Shown piece by piece: positions 31,140 to 40,065 of a stretch of DNA of 64,000 nt. A program made the position numbers and the translations under genes. The notes beneath the pieces are model-generated. The model had not been told where the DNA came from, searched no databases, and saw only the letters and a list, made by a program, of their open reading frames with translations. Within the stretch, counting starts at the first letter, position 1; each line of letters starts with the position of its first letter. The stretch is from Heloderma charlesbogerti (Eukaryota; Chordata; Lepidosauria; Squamata; Helodermatidae), in contig JANEZZ010001679.1 in the NCBI GenBank assembly GCA_026122225.1, forward strand, positions 1,054,001-1,118,000. The letters are read 5' to 3'.

Positions 31140-31418
31140 CTTACATCCCTAGAATATGCACATAAAATGCCTTTTAAAAAAGGTGCACAAGCATGCACAC
31201 AAATCAATGGGAGAAAAATGTGTAGATTTCAAAAAAGCACACGACTGATGGGTACTTTGGGATGGAAGCACACGAAAAGAAGCACGCATTTTCATGTGAA
31301 AAGAAAATACCAAGCTCTCAATCTGATACGGACTTGAGCTGGAACAAGCTTTGAGGCAGAGTTTGAAGAACTTCTGTGAGCTCATGTTCCGCTGGTTCAC
31401 ACAACCCTATTTGTCTGC

Positions 31419-32275
31419 CAGCTGCCCAGTGCACACTGGAGAGCACAGCACAGCCCTGCACTGGCTGACTCTGAGGCTGCAGCTGAGCGCCATTTTGATT
31501 TGCAACATTTTGCTTTTGCACCGTGGTTCACCACCACTGCTGCTCCTTTGGTGTCTGAGGGCCCACCGATGTGCCCCTGGGCCAAGGGGCCTCAGGCCTC
31601 TGCCAAGTGTTGTGTGGTTAGCAGCTCCCCAGCTACCATGCCAAACTCAGTATGCTTGCCAGGTGTATTATCTTGCCAGATGCTTGCCATCTCCACCTTC
31701 CCCCCTGCAGGGAGTGGGTGGCCAGTTGTGTGGACCTGGCACTTTTAATTTGTTTTACAATCTCCAACTTCACCTCCAATGGTTCACCCTCGTAACAGAA
31801 TCCTATTTTGTCTTGCTTGCTTCAGAGCTGAAGATGGACTTCTTAAATGTTTCAGGGAAGGCATCCTCTCGGGAATGTTTTGGTCCCACTCTGGGAAAAA
31901 AAATAATCCTTCTGCAGAAAAGTTTTGCCACACAGGGGAAATGAATAAGGTCCTGAATATTAGCACCAACTGCTGCAATCAGCTGTTTTCATCCAAACCA
32001 TGGTTTAGAGTAGAAGAATCCTGTGGGCACCAATGCATCCCTAGACACCTATCTTGGCACCTTTCAAGGTGTCCTACATCTCCCACTTCTTAAAAATTCA
32101 TACGTCTTACTGGCAGGTGGGATTGCTCTGAAATCGGTTTCTGTTGGTGCTGAAAACTGTGGTTTCAAAGCAGTTGTTTAGCGTGTTGGGGTTCACACCC
32201 AACGTCTGCCTTGCATTCAGTCTTTTGGGCAGGTTACTTCAACTTACATGTCCTTTGTGATGCTTCTCATGGCGA
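31419..32275. other. Unclassified DNA
   Basis: No repeat end recognised. A 197-codon open frame begins at 31351 inside element W and runs to 31944. It is Leu/Pro-rich with no domain, so I do not call it a gene. Confidence 0.45.
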
Positions 32276-32805
32276 TGTCAGGGTAGACACTGAGCCCATA
32301 GAATCCCAGAGTAGTTCTGATTCTGAGGAAGAGCAGTCGCTCCTGGGAGAGGAGCATGCTCCTCTTTCCCAGGGCCCACAGCTGACGGAGATTCCTCCCA
32401 CCAGCATTCCTAGCTTAGATAGCAGTCCAGGGAGTGACAGAATGCGGGAAGCAGACTTGGTGGATGCGTGACGCAGAGGAAGAGAGCAGCGCAAGATGGA
32501 GGGCGCGGAAAGGAGGCGTAGTGCCAGGTTGGTGCGCAAACAACGGCTGCGCCCAGAGGCTCCAAGGGAAAAGGGGAGGGACTCTCCCTAGTCCTTAAGT
32601 TCAGGGGTATGCCAGTAATTCCCTTTCAAACGTGGACCAACTGTTCCAACTTAGGGCATAGGTAATGTGCTGCTCAGATCCAGTTGCAAACGGTATAGTT
32701 GTTAAGTTGTAAAAGAAGAATAAAGCTTTGAAAGGAATTCCTTTGTCTGTGTCTGGACTTGGCTACTGGATTAGACTGAGAGAGGCCTCCAAGGAGCCCT
32801 TGACA
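32276..32805 (+). mobile_element. Solo LTR, plus orientation
   Basis: The ends TGTCA (32276) and TGACA (32805) are inverted repeats, as in retrovirus-like LTRs. The sequence matches, base for base over long runs, the reverse complement of 35510-36009: GACACTGAGCCCATAGA, GAGCAGTCGCTCCTGGGAG, CAGGGAGTGACAGA, TTAGACTGAGAGAG. AATAAAGC at 32719-32726 is a likely polyadenylation signal. Flanks GGCGA and GGCAG match at only 3 of 5, so the target duplication is worn. No internal gag or pol is present on either side, hence solo. Confidence 0.85.
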
Positions 32806-32890
32806 GGCAGCCATTTTGTGGTGCTGCCCAGGACAGATTTTCAAATTGCCAAATATGCCCATGGCCCAAAAAGGTTGCCTACCCCTGGTT
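32806..32890. mobile_element. hAT-like terminus fragment (GGTTGCCTACCCCTG)
   Basis: The right end AAAAGGTTGCCTACCCCTG (about 32869-32887) mirrors the CAGGGGTAGGCAACC start known for several hAT MITEs. The left end is missing, probably cut by the LTR. Confidence 0.5.
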
Positions 32891-32996
32891 TAGAGGATCA
32901 AGAAGAAGTTGTGTGCTTGCAATTTCTCCTCTCCCTCCACTTTCCTCCTATCTGCATATGTAGAGCTTAATGCAGTACAGGATGCTTTGATTAAAC

Positions 32997-34336
32997 CAGT
33001 GGTTCTCAACCTTCCTAATGCTGTGACCCTTTAATACAGTTCCTCATGTTGAGGTGACCCCCAACCATAAAATTATTTTCGTTGCTACTTCGTAACTGTA
33101 ATTTTGCTACTGTTATGAATCGTAATGTAAATATCTGATATGCAGGATGTATTTTCATTGTTACAAATTGAACATAATTAAAGCATAGTGATTAATCAAC
33201 CTCCACCCAAGAAGAGACAGGGCTCCTTTAGCTCATTAACACCCCCTTCACCCCTCATTGCCCAGCCCACCCCATAGGGACTAGCCTCTGCTTCCCACGA
33301 CCCCACATAGGGCTCCTCTCCCTGGTCGTTTTGCCCATAAACACCCCCTTCACCCCTCACTGCCCAGCTCACCCCATAAGGACAAGCCTCTGTGGCCCAC
33401 GACCTCCAGGTCCTCACCCAGCCTTCTGACCCACCCCATATGCTTTTGCGCTGCGCCCTTCTTCCACACACCCTATAGACCTCCCTTAGCCCATATAAAA
33501 ATGCCCCCTTCACACACCCCCACAGCCCAGCCCACTCCTCAGGGGCAGGCCTGTGCGCACCGTGCCCCAACCCCACAGCCCGCCTGCCCCCCACGGAGTG
33601 CTTCACAGCTGCCCTTCATCTCCACCTCAGGGATCCCCAAACCCATGCAGGGGCCCCATCTCCTCCTCGCCCCACAGCAGCCAGGCCTCGGCTCCCTTCC
33701 CTCCCCACATCCCCCAATAATTCAGCGTGCAGCTCTGGACACCGCCCTTCCCTCTCGCCGCCCTTGTATCATGGAGATCTTCCCTCGCCCGCCCATAAGC
33801 AGCAACCCTTCGGCCGTTCTGCCTCCCGCCATCTCCAATTTCTCCACATGCCATCCTTGCCTACCCCACGGAAGGCAGCCAGGCTTAGCCAGGCCTTGCA
33901 GGCAGTGGACACAGACACGCCAGCCCTGCATGGCTCTCTCCCCGCGCTCTTACCGCTTAGGCCGCCGCCCCTTCAGCAGCCCCCCGGCTGGCCACACATG
34001 CTTCCTGGTCCAGCCTCCCCGGGGCGGAGCACGCCGGATCCCGCCAGCCAGTCACCCCCGTAAGGGGAGCCACCACCGTCGGCGCTGGAGCCTCTGGGCC
34101 TCCCTTCCCTCTTCACCTCCCCTTCTCTCGCCTCCCTCACCCGGAGCCTCACAAAGGTGCTAGATTCTATCTAGCGTTTCTGCATGTGGGCGGACCCTCC
34201 TGAAGATGGATAGAGGAGCGGTGTCTCAGTTCCTAAGACCATCAGAAATATGTGTTTTCCAATGGTCTTAGGCGACCCCTGTGAAAGGGTCGTTCGACCC
34301 CCAAAGGGGTCACAACCCACAGATTGAGAACCGCTG
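32997..34336. mobile_element. SPIN-type hAT transposon, non-autonomous, with unusual filler
   Basis: CAGTGGTTCTCAACCTTCCT (32997) to GATTGAGAACCGCTG (34336), with a perfect 8-bp TSD GATTAAAC (32989-32996 and 34337-34344). The left 180 bp (TGCTGTGACCCTTTAATACA, AAAATTATTTTCGTTGCTAC, GAATCGTAATGTAAATATCT) and the right 140 bp (CCTAAGACCATCAGAAATAT, GGCGACCCCTGTGAAAGGGT, GTTCGACCCCCAAAGGGG) are those I know as SPIN. That hAT family is shared by horizontal transfer among some mammals, lizards and frogs. The middle, about 33196-34165, is GC-rich and carries a ~100-bp tandem motif (ACCCCCTTCACCCCTCA near 33241 and 33343). It encodes no transposase that I can see. Confidence 0.9.
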
Positions 34337-34517
34337 GATTAAACCATCATTTGGCACTGCATCAGCATACAACAAGCTATGGTTTCATCAAACCATAGTT
34401 TGTCCACAAACCAGGATTGCAAATCAAGAGTTGGCTATCTTGGTTTGTGGGCAAACTATGCTTTCATCAAACCATAGTTTGCCAGGTACAGATAGAAGAG
34501 CAAATGATGGTTTGATC
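34337..34517. repeat. Foldback repeat hosting SPIN
   Basis: GATTAAACCATCATTTGGC (34337) is mirrored by GCAAATGATGGTTTGATC (34500-34517). Inside are ATGGTTTCATCAAACCAT and AAACTATG..CAAACCATAG pairs. SPIN's TSD is the first eight bases of this repeat. Confidence 0.7.
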
Positions 34518-35504
34518 AAAATAGGGAGCACTTTGTTCAAGCCACACGCATGCAGAAATGGAGGGGAGGAAGGGGGAGGGCATATGCACAAGTACAGAGC
34601 CTTTTGCTGATACTCCAAAAAGTGCTTTGGAAAGTTGTCTATCAGTGTTTCGGCTGTACAAAGCAGTGCAAATCACAAGGTAGTAACTAACAAGAAAATT
34701 GTTTTTTTTAATTTGTAAGGCAATCCAAATTTGCTTCACAGAATCTGCCACAACTAATTTCCACACACAGAGAGACAGCAAAAATCATATATTTCACTAG
34801 CCTACTCACACCTTTCAAATGCTGGCACTGAATCTAAATGAATTTTAAATCTCCAAAAGAGAAAGGCATTTTTAAATATTATGGGCACCTTTTATGTACA
34901 TCACAAAGAGAAAAGGGGATTGTTATGAGAATGGATTGGTCCCTTATGCATAAAGGTATCTGAAATAATCTCCAGTTCTTACCAGAAACCATTCTGTCAT
35001 TTTTCAAGCCATGGGATTAAAGAGACTTAAAATGACAGCTTTAATTTAATGTTAGGACAGGAATCATCTTTTGGCAAAGTAGCTGATTTCTTTGGCATGT
35101 AGAACTCTGTATAGTATCAGTATCAGCCTGTGTCTTGAAAATGCCAAGAAATTGTCACTTAAATTTCCCACCACTTGAAATATAATCCCATTGACCAATG
35201 GAGAGTGTGTTAGGAGTGCCAGGCCTATGGATGGGTCCCCTCTGCATCCCAAGGATACACTCAGAGCAGCTGGAGTCACTGGGAAGGATTACCTGACCAG
35301 AGAAATGACATGGTACATAACCAGGGCCACAACCAGGCATCTTTGGGCAGTCTACAGGGCCCCAGGACCTTGAGAGGGCCCACTGCTGATGCCCATCCTG
35401 GACCCCACCTTTTTTTCTTTCTTTTTTTATGGCCTGGCAGTACAAGTAGATGGTTGGATCTAAGCACACTTTTTATTCCCCACAATGCCCCTAACCTAGT
35501 GTCA
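34518..35504. other. Unclassified DNA
   Basis: About 990 bp; no gene, transposon end or RNA recognised. A C(T)n run near 35409-35427. Confidence 0.45.
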
Positions 35505-35509
35505 CTCTG

Positions 35510-36009
35510 TGTCAAAGGCTCCTTGGAGGGCTCTCTCAGTCTAATCCAGTAGCCAAGTCCAGACACAGACAAAGGGATTCTTTTCAAAGCTTTATTCTTC
35601 TCTTACAACTTAATAACTTTACAGGTAGCAACTAGATCTGAGCAGCAGCATCCCTATGCCCTAAGTTGGAACAGTTGGTCCCTGTTTGAAAGGCAATTAC
35701 TGGCAGACCCCTGAATATAAGGACTAGGGAGAATCCCTCCCCTTTTCTCTTGGATCCTTTGGGCGCAACCGTTCTTTGAGCGTGAACCCTTTGGCACTGC
35801 TCTCTGCGTCTGCGCCGCGCCACCCAGTCTGCTATCTGTGCTGAGTCACTCCCTGGACTGCTTTCTAAACTAGGAATGTGGGTGGGAGGAATCTCCGTCA
35901 GCTGTTGGTCCTGGGAAAAAGAAGCGTGCTCCTCTCCCGAAGGAGCGACTGCTCTTCCTCAGCAGCAGAACTACTCGGGGAATCTATGGGCTCAGTGTCC
36001 ACCCTGACA
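35510..36009 (-). mobile_element. Solo LTR, minus orientation, 5-bp TSD
   Basis: TGTCA (35510) to TGACA (36009), with a perfect 5-bp duplication CTCTG (35505-35509 and 36010-36014). This is the reverse complement of the 32276-32805 LTR, with a few insertions and deletions. The same TTTATTC (polyadenylation signal on the minus strand, near 35590) is kept. A 5-bp duplication and TG..CA ends fit a retrovirus-like or Gypsy-like LTR; class cannot be fixed without internal sequence. It arose by recombination between the two LTRs of a full copy. Confidence 0.9.
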
Positions 36010-36014
36010 CTCTG

Positions 36015-37115
36015 AGGCATTGTGGGAAATTTAAAAGCTGGCTAGAACCTGCTGCCCAGTACTCACTGGAAGGCTACCACAGTAGACAGATACGCCTTCC
36101 AGGACCCACTGAAAGAGGAGGGGGCCCACTGGTGGATATTTTACCCAGAGCTGGGGACAAATCAGTCTATCAATTTCAGCTTCTCTCAGTTTCTTGGTTT
36201 TCTTGTCAATGAGGGGGGGGGGAAGTGTGCTCTTTTGCAATATGCACATTTTTCCCATTCGAACAAACTGAAAAATCAGGTCTCAAATAAGAGCAGACGT
36301 GAGCCAAACTTTGAAATAATGTTCGGAGAATTTCAGCTACCTCAAGCATCCCTGGTTCTCCCATCCCTCAGATAAAATCATGGTTTTGGTGGGAGGGATT
36401 TGATGTATTGAAGGAATTCCATGATGCAATTAAATAAAAAGACCAACTTAAATTATTTATTTTAATTATTACAGTAACACACCAGAAACTAAACATGCAA
36501 GTGTGCCCTTTATTCAGATCCCCACCAATTAAAACCTGTCCTCCCCAATCAAACTTGTTACCCACTGAATAATCAACTAAAGCTTTGCAGTAGACTCCAG
36601 AGAGAATGTGTACATTACTTGCATACAGAATAGATGTCTTCATGATAAATCTCATTATGTTGCTGAACCTAGAGCTAAGCACTGTGTACAAGCTGACAAT
36701 TATTGCTTTAAGTGCTCTCGTACCTCTGGAGAAGGAGAAGTCAACAGTGGGGCCAGGCTTTAATCGACCTTGAAAAGGGAGCCAATGTAAAATGATATAT
36801 CTACATTTTGTGGGCTGTGTTGTGTGCCTGCACATGATTCGATCCAGGTTCTTAAGGATGTAGAATGCTTTTGAGTTTAAGGGTTGAGTTTTGATCCTCA
36901 CATTTATCATCCCATTCATGCAGATGTACTGAAATGGATAGTATACAGAAAAGAAGAAGATGGCAAAGCATGCCAATTCCAAATCTAAGAATTTGTTTCA
37001 TTCTGGAGGGTAAAGGAAGCAAATATCATATAGACCAGTAGAGATCTCAGTTCTCTGAATGCTGGACATTATGTAGCCAAAGCAGCACCATGCATGCAAA
37101 CTAGGGAGATAATAG
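36015..37115. other. Unclassified DNA with an AT-rich repeat piece
   Basis: 36140-36354 resembles the TAGGGTTGAACAAATCTCTC repeat (GGGGACAAATCAGTCTATCA, TTTCAGCTTCTCTCAGTTTC) and ends CAAGCATCCCTGG. The 204-codon minus-strand frame at 36368-36982 has HWLPFQGRLK, faintly like an L2/CR1 reverse-transcriptase C-terminus. I do not regard it as a gene. Confidence 0.4.
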
Positions 37116-37288
37116 TAGGGATGCTGGAGAAATTTGAGATGGGCTAAAATGAGCTCAGATTTCTAAGAATTACTGACCTGCGAAATCCACTGTGGAATGA
37201 CCCCCTCAGGCCATGCAGAGCCTGTGGACTTTTGGAATTTTTTTTTACTTTCCCAAAATTTATGCATATAAATTTGTAGGGAAATACG
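37116..37288. mobile_element. hAT-like fragment M (relative of L)
   Basis: TAGGGATGCTGGAGAAATTT at 37116, then GGGCTAAAATGAG, GATTTCTAAGAATT and TCAGGCCATGCAGAGCCTGT, the same order as L (46213-46654). N cuts it off at 37289 and it does not resume after N. Confidence 0.75.
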
Positions 37289-38354
37289 TATGGATGTACG
37301 AAAGTGACTTACCTTTCGTGGATTATGTTGATGGTGGTGGGGGAGGCATTCCATCCCTCCCCCCGGAATCCTGGCTGGGGGGGGAGGCGCTCCGTTCCTC
37401 CCCCCGGAATCCTCAAATGGCCAGCTGTGCTCCGCGGCAGCTACGCAGAGCAGCCGGCCAGGCCCGGCCCGGGTAAAAACAAAGAGGGCTCTGGGTAAAA
37501 ACAAACAAAAAAACCAACTGCCTATGCAAATGGCGGCGGCTACAGCAGCCGCCATTTGCATTCCTTCTTTTTACCATATTAATCTACGTAAATATTTATG
37601 TAGACTATGACGGCGAAAAGAAAGGGGAACACAAATAGTGTTGCGGGGGCTATTTGCATCCCGTTTTCATTCTCTGTTTTAGCCTATGTAAATCTTTACA
37701 TAGGCTAAAACGGTGAATCAAAAGGGGACACAAATAGCGCCCGCTATGCTATTTGCATTCCCCTTTCTTCTCGCCATCATAGTCTACGTAAATATTTACG
37801 TAGATTAAGACAGTAAAAAGAAGGAACATAAATCACAGCTACCGCAGGGATGCAAATGGCAGTCACTATGCCATTTGCGTCCCTGCCATAACTGTGATAG
37901 CCTATGTATATATTTACATAGCCTATCCCGGGAAAAGGCAGGAACGCAAATGGTGGTCGCTACGCCATTTGTGTTCCTGCCTTTCACCATGATAGGCTAC
38001 ATAAATATATATGTAGCCTATCACGGCTACCGCAGGGATGCAAATGGCGGCTGCTATGTCATTTGCATCCCTGCGTTAGCCGTGATAGGCTACATAGATA
38101 CTTATGTAGCCTATCACAGCTTGGCAGGGATGCAAATGGCGGCCAGTGTAGCGGCCGCCATTTGCCGGGCTGGAAGACCACCCGGAGCCACCACCGGAGC
38201 TGCGGCCACTGCCAGAGCTGCCACCGCCGCCAGGTAGGCTCTGTCCTGGGGGGATTCCACAGGGTGGCAGGGAGGATTGCCCTGTTCCGCCACGGACTCC
38301 AGGGGGTCAGATTCTTTAGACTGGTGTCCGTGGCGGAATTCTCCAACATCCCTA
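37289..38354 (+). mobile_element. Chimeric palindromic hAT-like copy N (alpha-beta), no TSD
   Basis: TATGGATGTACGAAAGTGAC (37289) to CCAACATCCCTA (38354). The left half (to about 37825) has the module set of U and AB (CAAATGGCGGCGGC, TTTTAGCCTATGTAAATC, CAAATAGCGCCCGC). The right half (from about 37845) has the set of E and AD (CAGGGATGCAAATGGC with GCCATTTGC, TGATAGGC hairpins 37985-38026 and 38080-38118). Flanks GAAATACG and GTTGTAAG do not match. The host differs on the two sides (M on the left, a small MITE on the right). A deletion joining two different copies explains all three facts. Confidence 0.85.
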
Positions 38355-38425
38355 GTTGTAAGACTTTATTCTGGGAGTTGTAGAACTGTATTCTGTCTAA
38401 ACATGCATAGGGTTGCACCTTAAGT
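38355..38425. mobile_element. Remnant of the CAATCCTATGCATG MITE
   Basis: CTGGGAGTTGTAGAACTG and TCTAAACATGCATAGGGTTG repeat the right half of the MITE at 8377-8475. Its left half is missing, lost at N's right junction. Confidence 0.6.
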
Positions 38426-39675
38426 TACTATCATTCAAATCAATCAATCATTGGGTGGAAAACCTGTGTCCCTGCTGACCAGATGCTAACTGCTGATGGG
38501 CAACTTCACAGCCCCTGCTCCCCCTTCTTGCGCTTACTGTTATCCTTCAAACAGACGATGCCTTCAAACAGAGGAGTGTCCTCTGTAAAGTAGGACACAT
38601 GGCCACACTAAGGGTCCCAAGTTCCACATTGTTTTAGGTTTTAGTTGGTTTAAAACTAGCTGGATTAGTTTTAATGGTTGACATCGTTCGGAAGTATATT
38701 TTATTATTGTGACTTACATTTGTGTCATTTTTGGAAGCCACCTAGGGTGGCGTGTGCTTTTTCTCTCTCTCTTAAAAGGCAGCATACAAATATTTTAAAT
38801 CAATCAAAAATTGTGCAAGCCTGCTTCTAAGGTTAACATTTTTTAAAAAAAATGTGTCAGCCTGAAGACCCCTCATGAAAATGCTTTCCACCATTTGCTT
38901 CTTTCCAATATCTCTGAACAATGGAGAAAAAGACACTTTTATGATTTCACCTGTGTGCAAAGTCAAGGCAATATGAGCAACCTCTACAAAGCTACCCTTC
39001 CATTTGGAACTTCCTTTGTGAAGTCTTTGTGAAGTCTGACCCTAAATGTTTTCAGAGGCACTGTAAACCCTTTAGGTTTGGACTGGTTTTGATACCACAG
39101 TTGAGCTTTCTAAAAGCCTAGCATTAATGAATATTCTGTTTGTAACTGGATTTTAAAACATTTTGAAAATATATCATTCCTTGATCACTCGGGATAGGGA
39201 TAATAAAACTAGTTCTCAGCGGCAGCACCCCACTTGAAGAATTCCCCCCCTGAAAGAAGTCAGACCAGCCCTATTTCTGATGGGGTTTTATCAAAAACGT
39301 AAAAATGTTTTTCCTTTCATCTCACTTTCAATGGTTTTTAATTAGAATATTAACATTTTAATTTCTCTCTTCTCTTTCCTTTTAATGTGTGCCCTTTGTC
39401 TTTGCTTAAATGTTATTCATCACATTTTAAATTGGTTAATTGTTTTAGATTGTAAATCACTTTGGGGGCCCTTGTTTAGGGCTGAAAAATACTCTTATTA
39501 AGTAAAGAACTGAATATAGAGTTTTCAAGTATTCAAAGGGCTTAACTTGTATCGTCTAACTGAAATCTTTACAACAACCCTGTAGGACAGTTCATTGTTA
39601 TTAAGCCCCATATTACAAGCTGGGGTCTAACCTGAGTGAGAGAGAGAGAGAGAGAGACTTCCCTATGCTCACTCA
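38426..39675. repeat. LINE 3'-end fragments and unclassified DNA
   Basis: 38630-38800 (TGGTTTAAAACTAGCTGGAT, GGAAGCCACCTAGGGTGGCG, AGGCAGCATACAAATATTTT) and 39370-39515 (TGTAAATCACTTTGGGGGCC) are CR1/L2-type 3' ends. The rest is unclassified. A (GA)n run sits at about 39638-39657. Confidence 0.5.
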
Positions 39676-40065
39676 GGGAGCAATCCTGTGGCCACTAGAC
39701 ACTGTCTCGGGGGCCATAGGATTTTTTTGGTTTCTGGGAACTGAGGTCAGAGCCAGGGCTCTGACTTTGGTTCCCAGAAACCTCTATCCCCCACCCCCAT
39801 CAGCATGGTTCTCTTGTGCTGGCAACATCTCCATGCTTGGAAACAGAATGTGGAGATGGGGAAAAAGGGCAGCTTCAGGAGCGGGCAGGGGAAGAGACCA
39901 CGGAAGCCATGTTACACAGCTTCCTATGTGTTGTGCAGCCTGCTTCCATCCCCCTCCCCCAAGCCACAGTTAGACAGCCAAAATAAGTGATCTAGCCAAA
40001 AATGCAGGGCAGCTGGAGCACAGAGGTGAGGATTGCCTCCATGCTACGGCCACCCTGCATTGGAT
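39676..40065 (+). repeat. Interspersed repeat with CTAGACACTGTCT core, left part
   Basis: GAGCAATCCTGTGGCCACTA, GACACTGTCTCGGGGGCCAT and later CCACCCTGCATTGGAT. The same order is at 60784-61190 (plus) and, reversed, 52614-53020. The short imperfect hairpin TGGCTGCTAGACACTGTCTAGCAGCCA lies at its start. Element AA entered it at CATTGGAT; the remainder continues after 41511. Confidence 0.7.

Larger units (their letters stand above)
29143..31151 (+). mobile_element. Palindromic hAT-like element X (gamma-beta), hosts Y and Z
   Basis: TAGGGGTGTACAGATTCCCC (29143) to TTACATCCCTA (31151); TSD GAATATAC/GAATATGC (7 of 8; 29135-29142 and 31152-31159). X-derived parts are 29143-29534, 30195-30297 and 31148-31151. 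Its own core is one long hairpin: GATCAGCAGGATGTGCCCAT with ATGGGCACATCCTTCTGATC (29355-29438), shared with AA. GTAGAGGTAAGTGGTGC lies at 30203-30220. Z sits four bases from X's right terminus. Confidence 0.9.
28972..31410. mobile_element. hAT-like element W (outermost of a four-level nest)
   Basis: TAGGGATGTATGAGAAATTC at 28972 matches the left end of K (49391). After X is set aside, the text resumes at 31160 with GCACATAAAATGCC and AATCAATGGGAG, again as in K. It ends CACACAACCCTA at 31409. Flanks TTCCCTGC (28964-28971) and TTGTCTGC (31411-31418) agree at 6 of 8, with one extra base at the right junction. W itself is about 430 bp and AT-rich, without the hairpin core. It hosts X, which hosts Y and Z. 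Confidence 0.75.

Noticed and set aside
31351..31944. 197-codon open frame
   Set aside because: It begins inside element W and runs into unclassified DNA; no domain, and it crosses a transposon boundary.
33501..34163. 220-codon open frame, Pro/Ser-rich
   Set aside because: It lies in the GC-rich filler of the SPIN element, reads as low-complexity sequence, and has no hAT transposase motif. GC-rich DNA has few stops.
32276..36009. One full LTR retrotransposon between the two LTRs
   Set aside because: The LTRs are in opposite orientation, the right-hand one has its own 5-bp duplication, and the DNA between is SPIN and unclassified sequence without gag or pol.
36368..36982. 204-codon minus-strand open frame
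   Set aside because: Only a faint HWLPFQ motif recalls a LINE reverse transcriptase. No other block supports it, and it is AT-rich.
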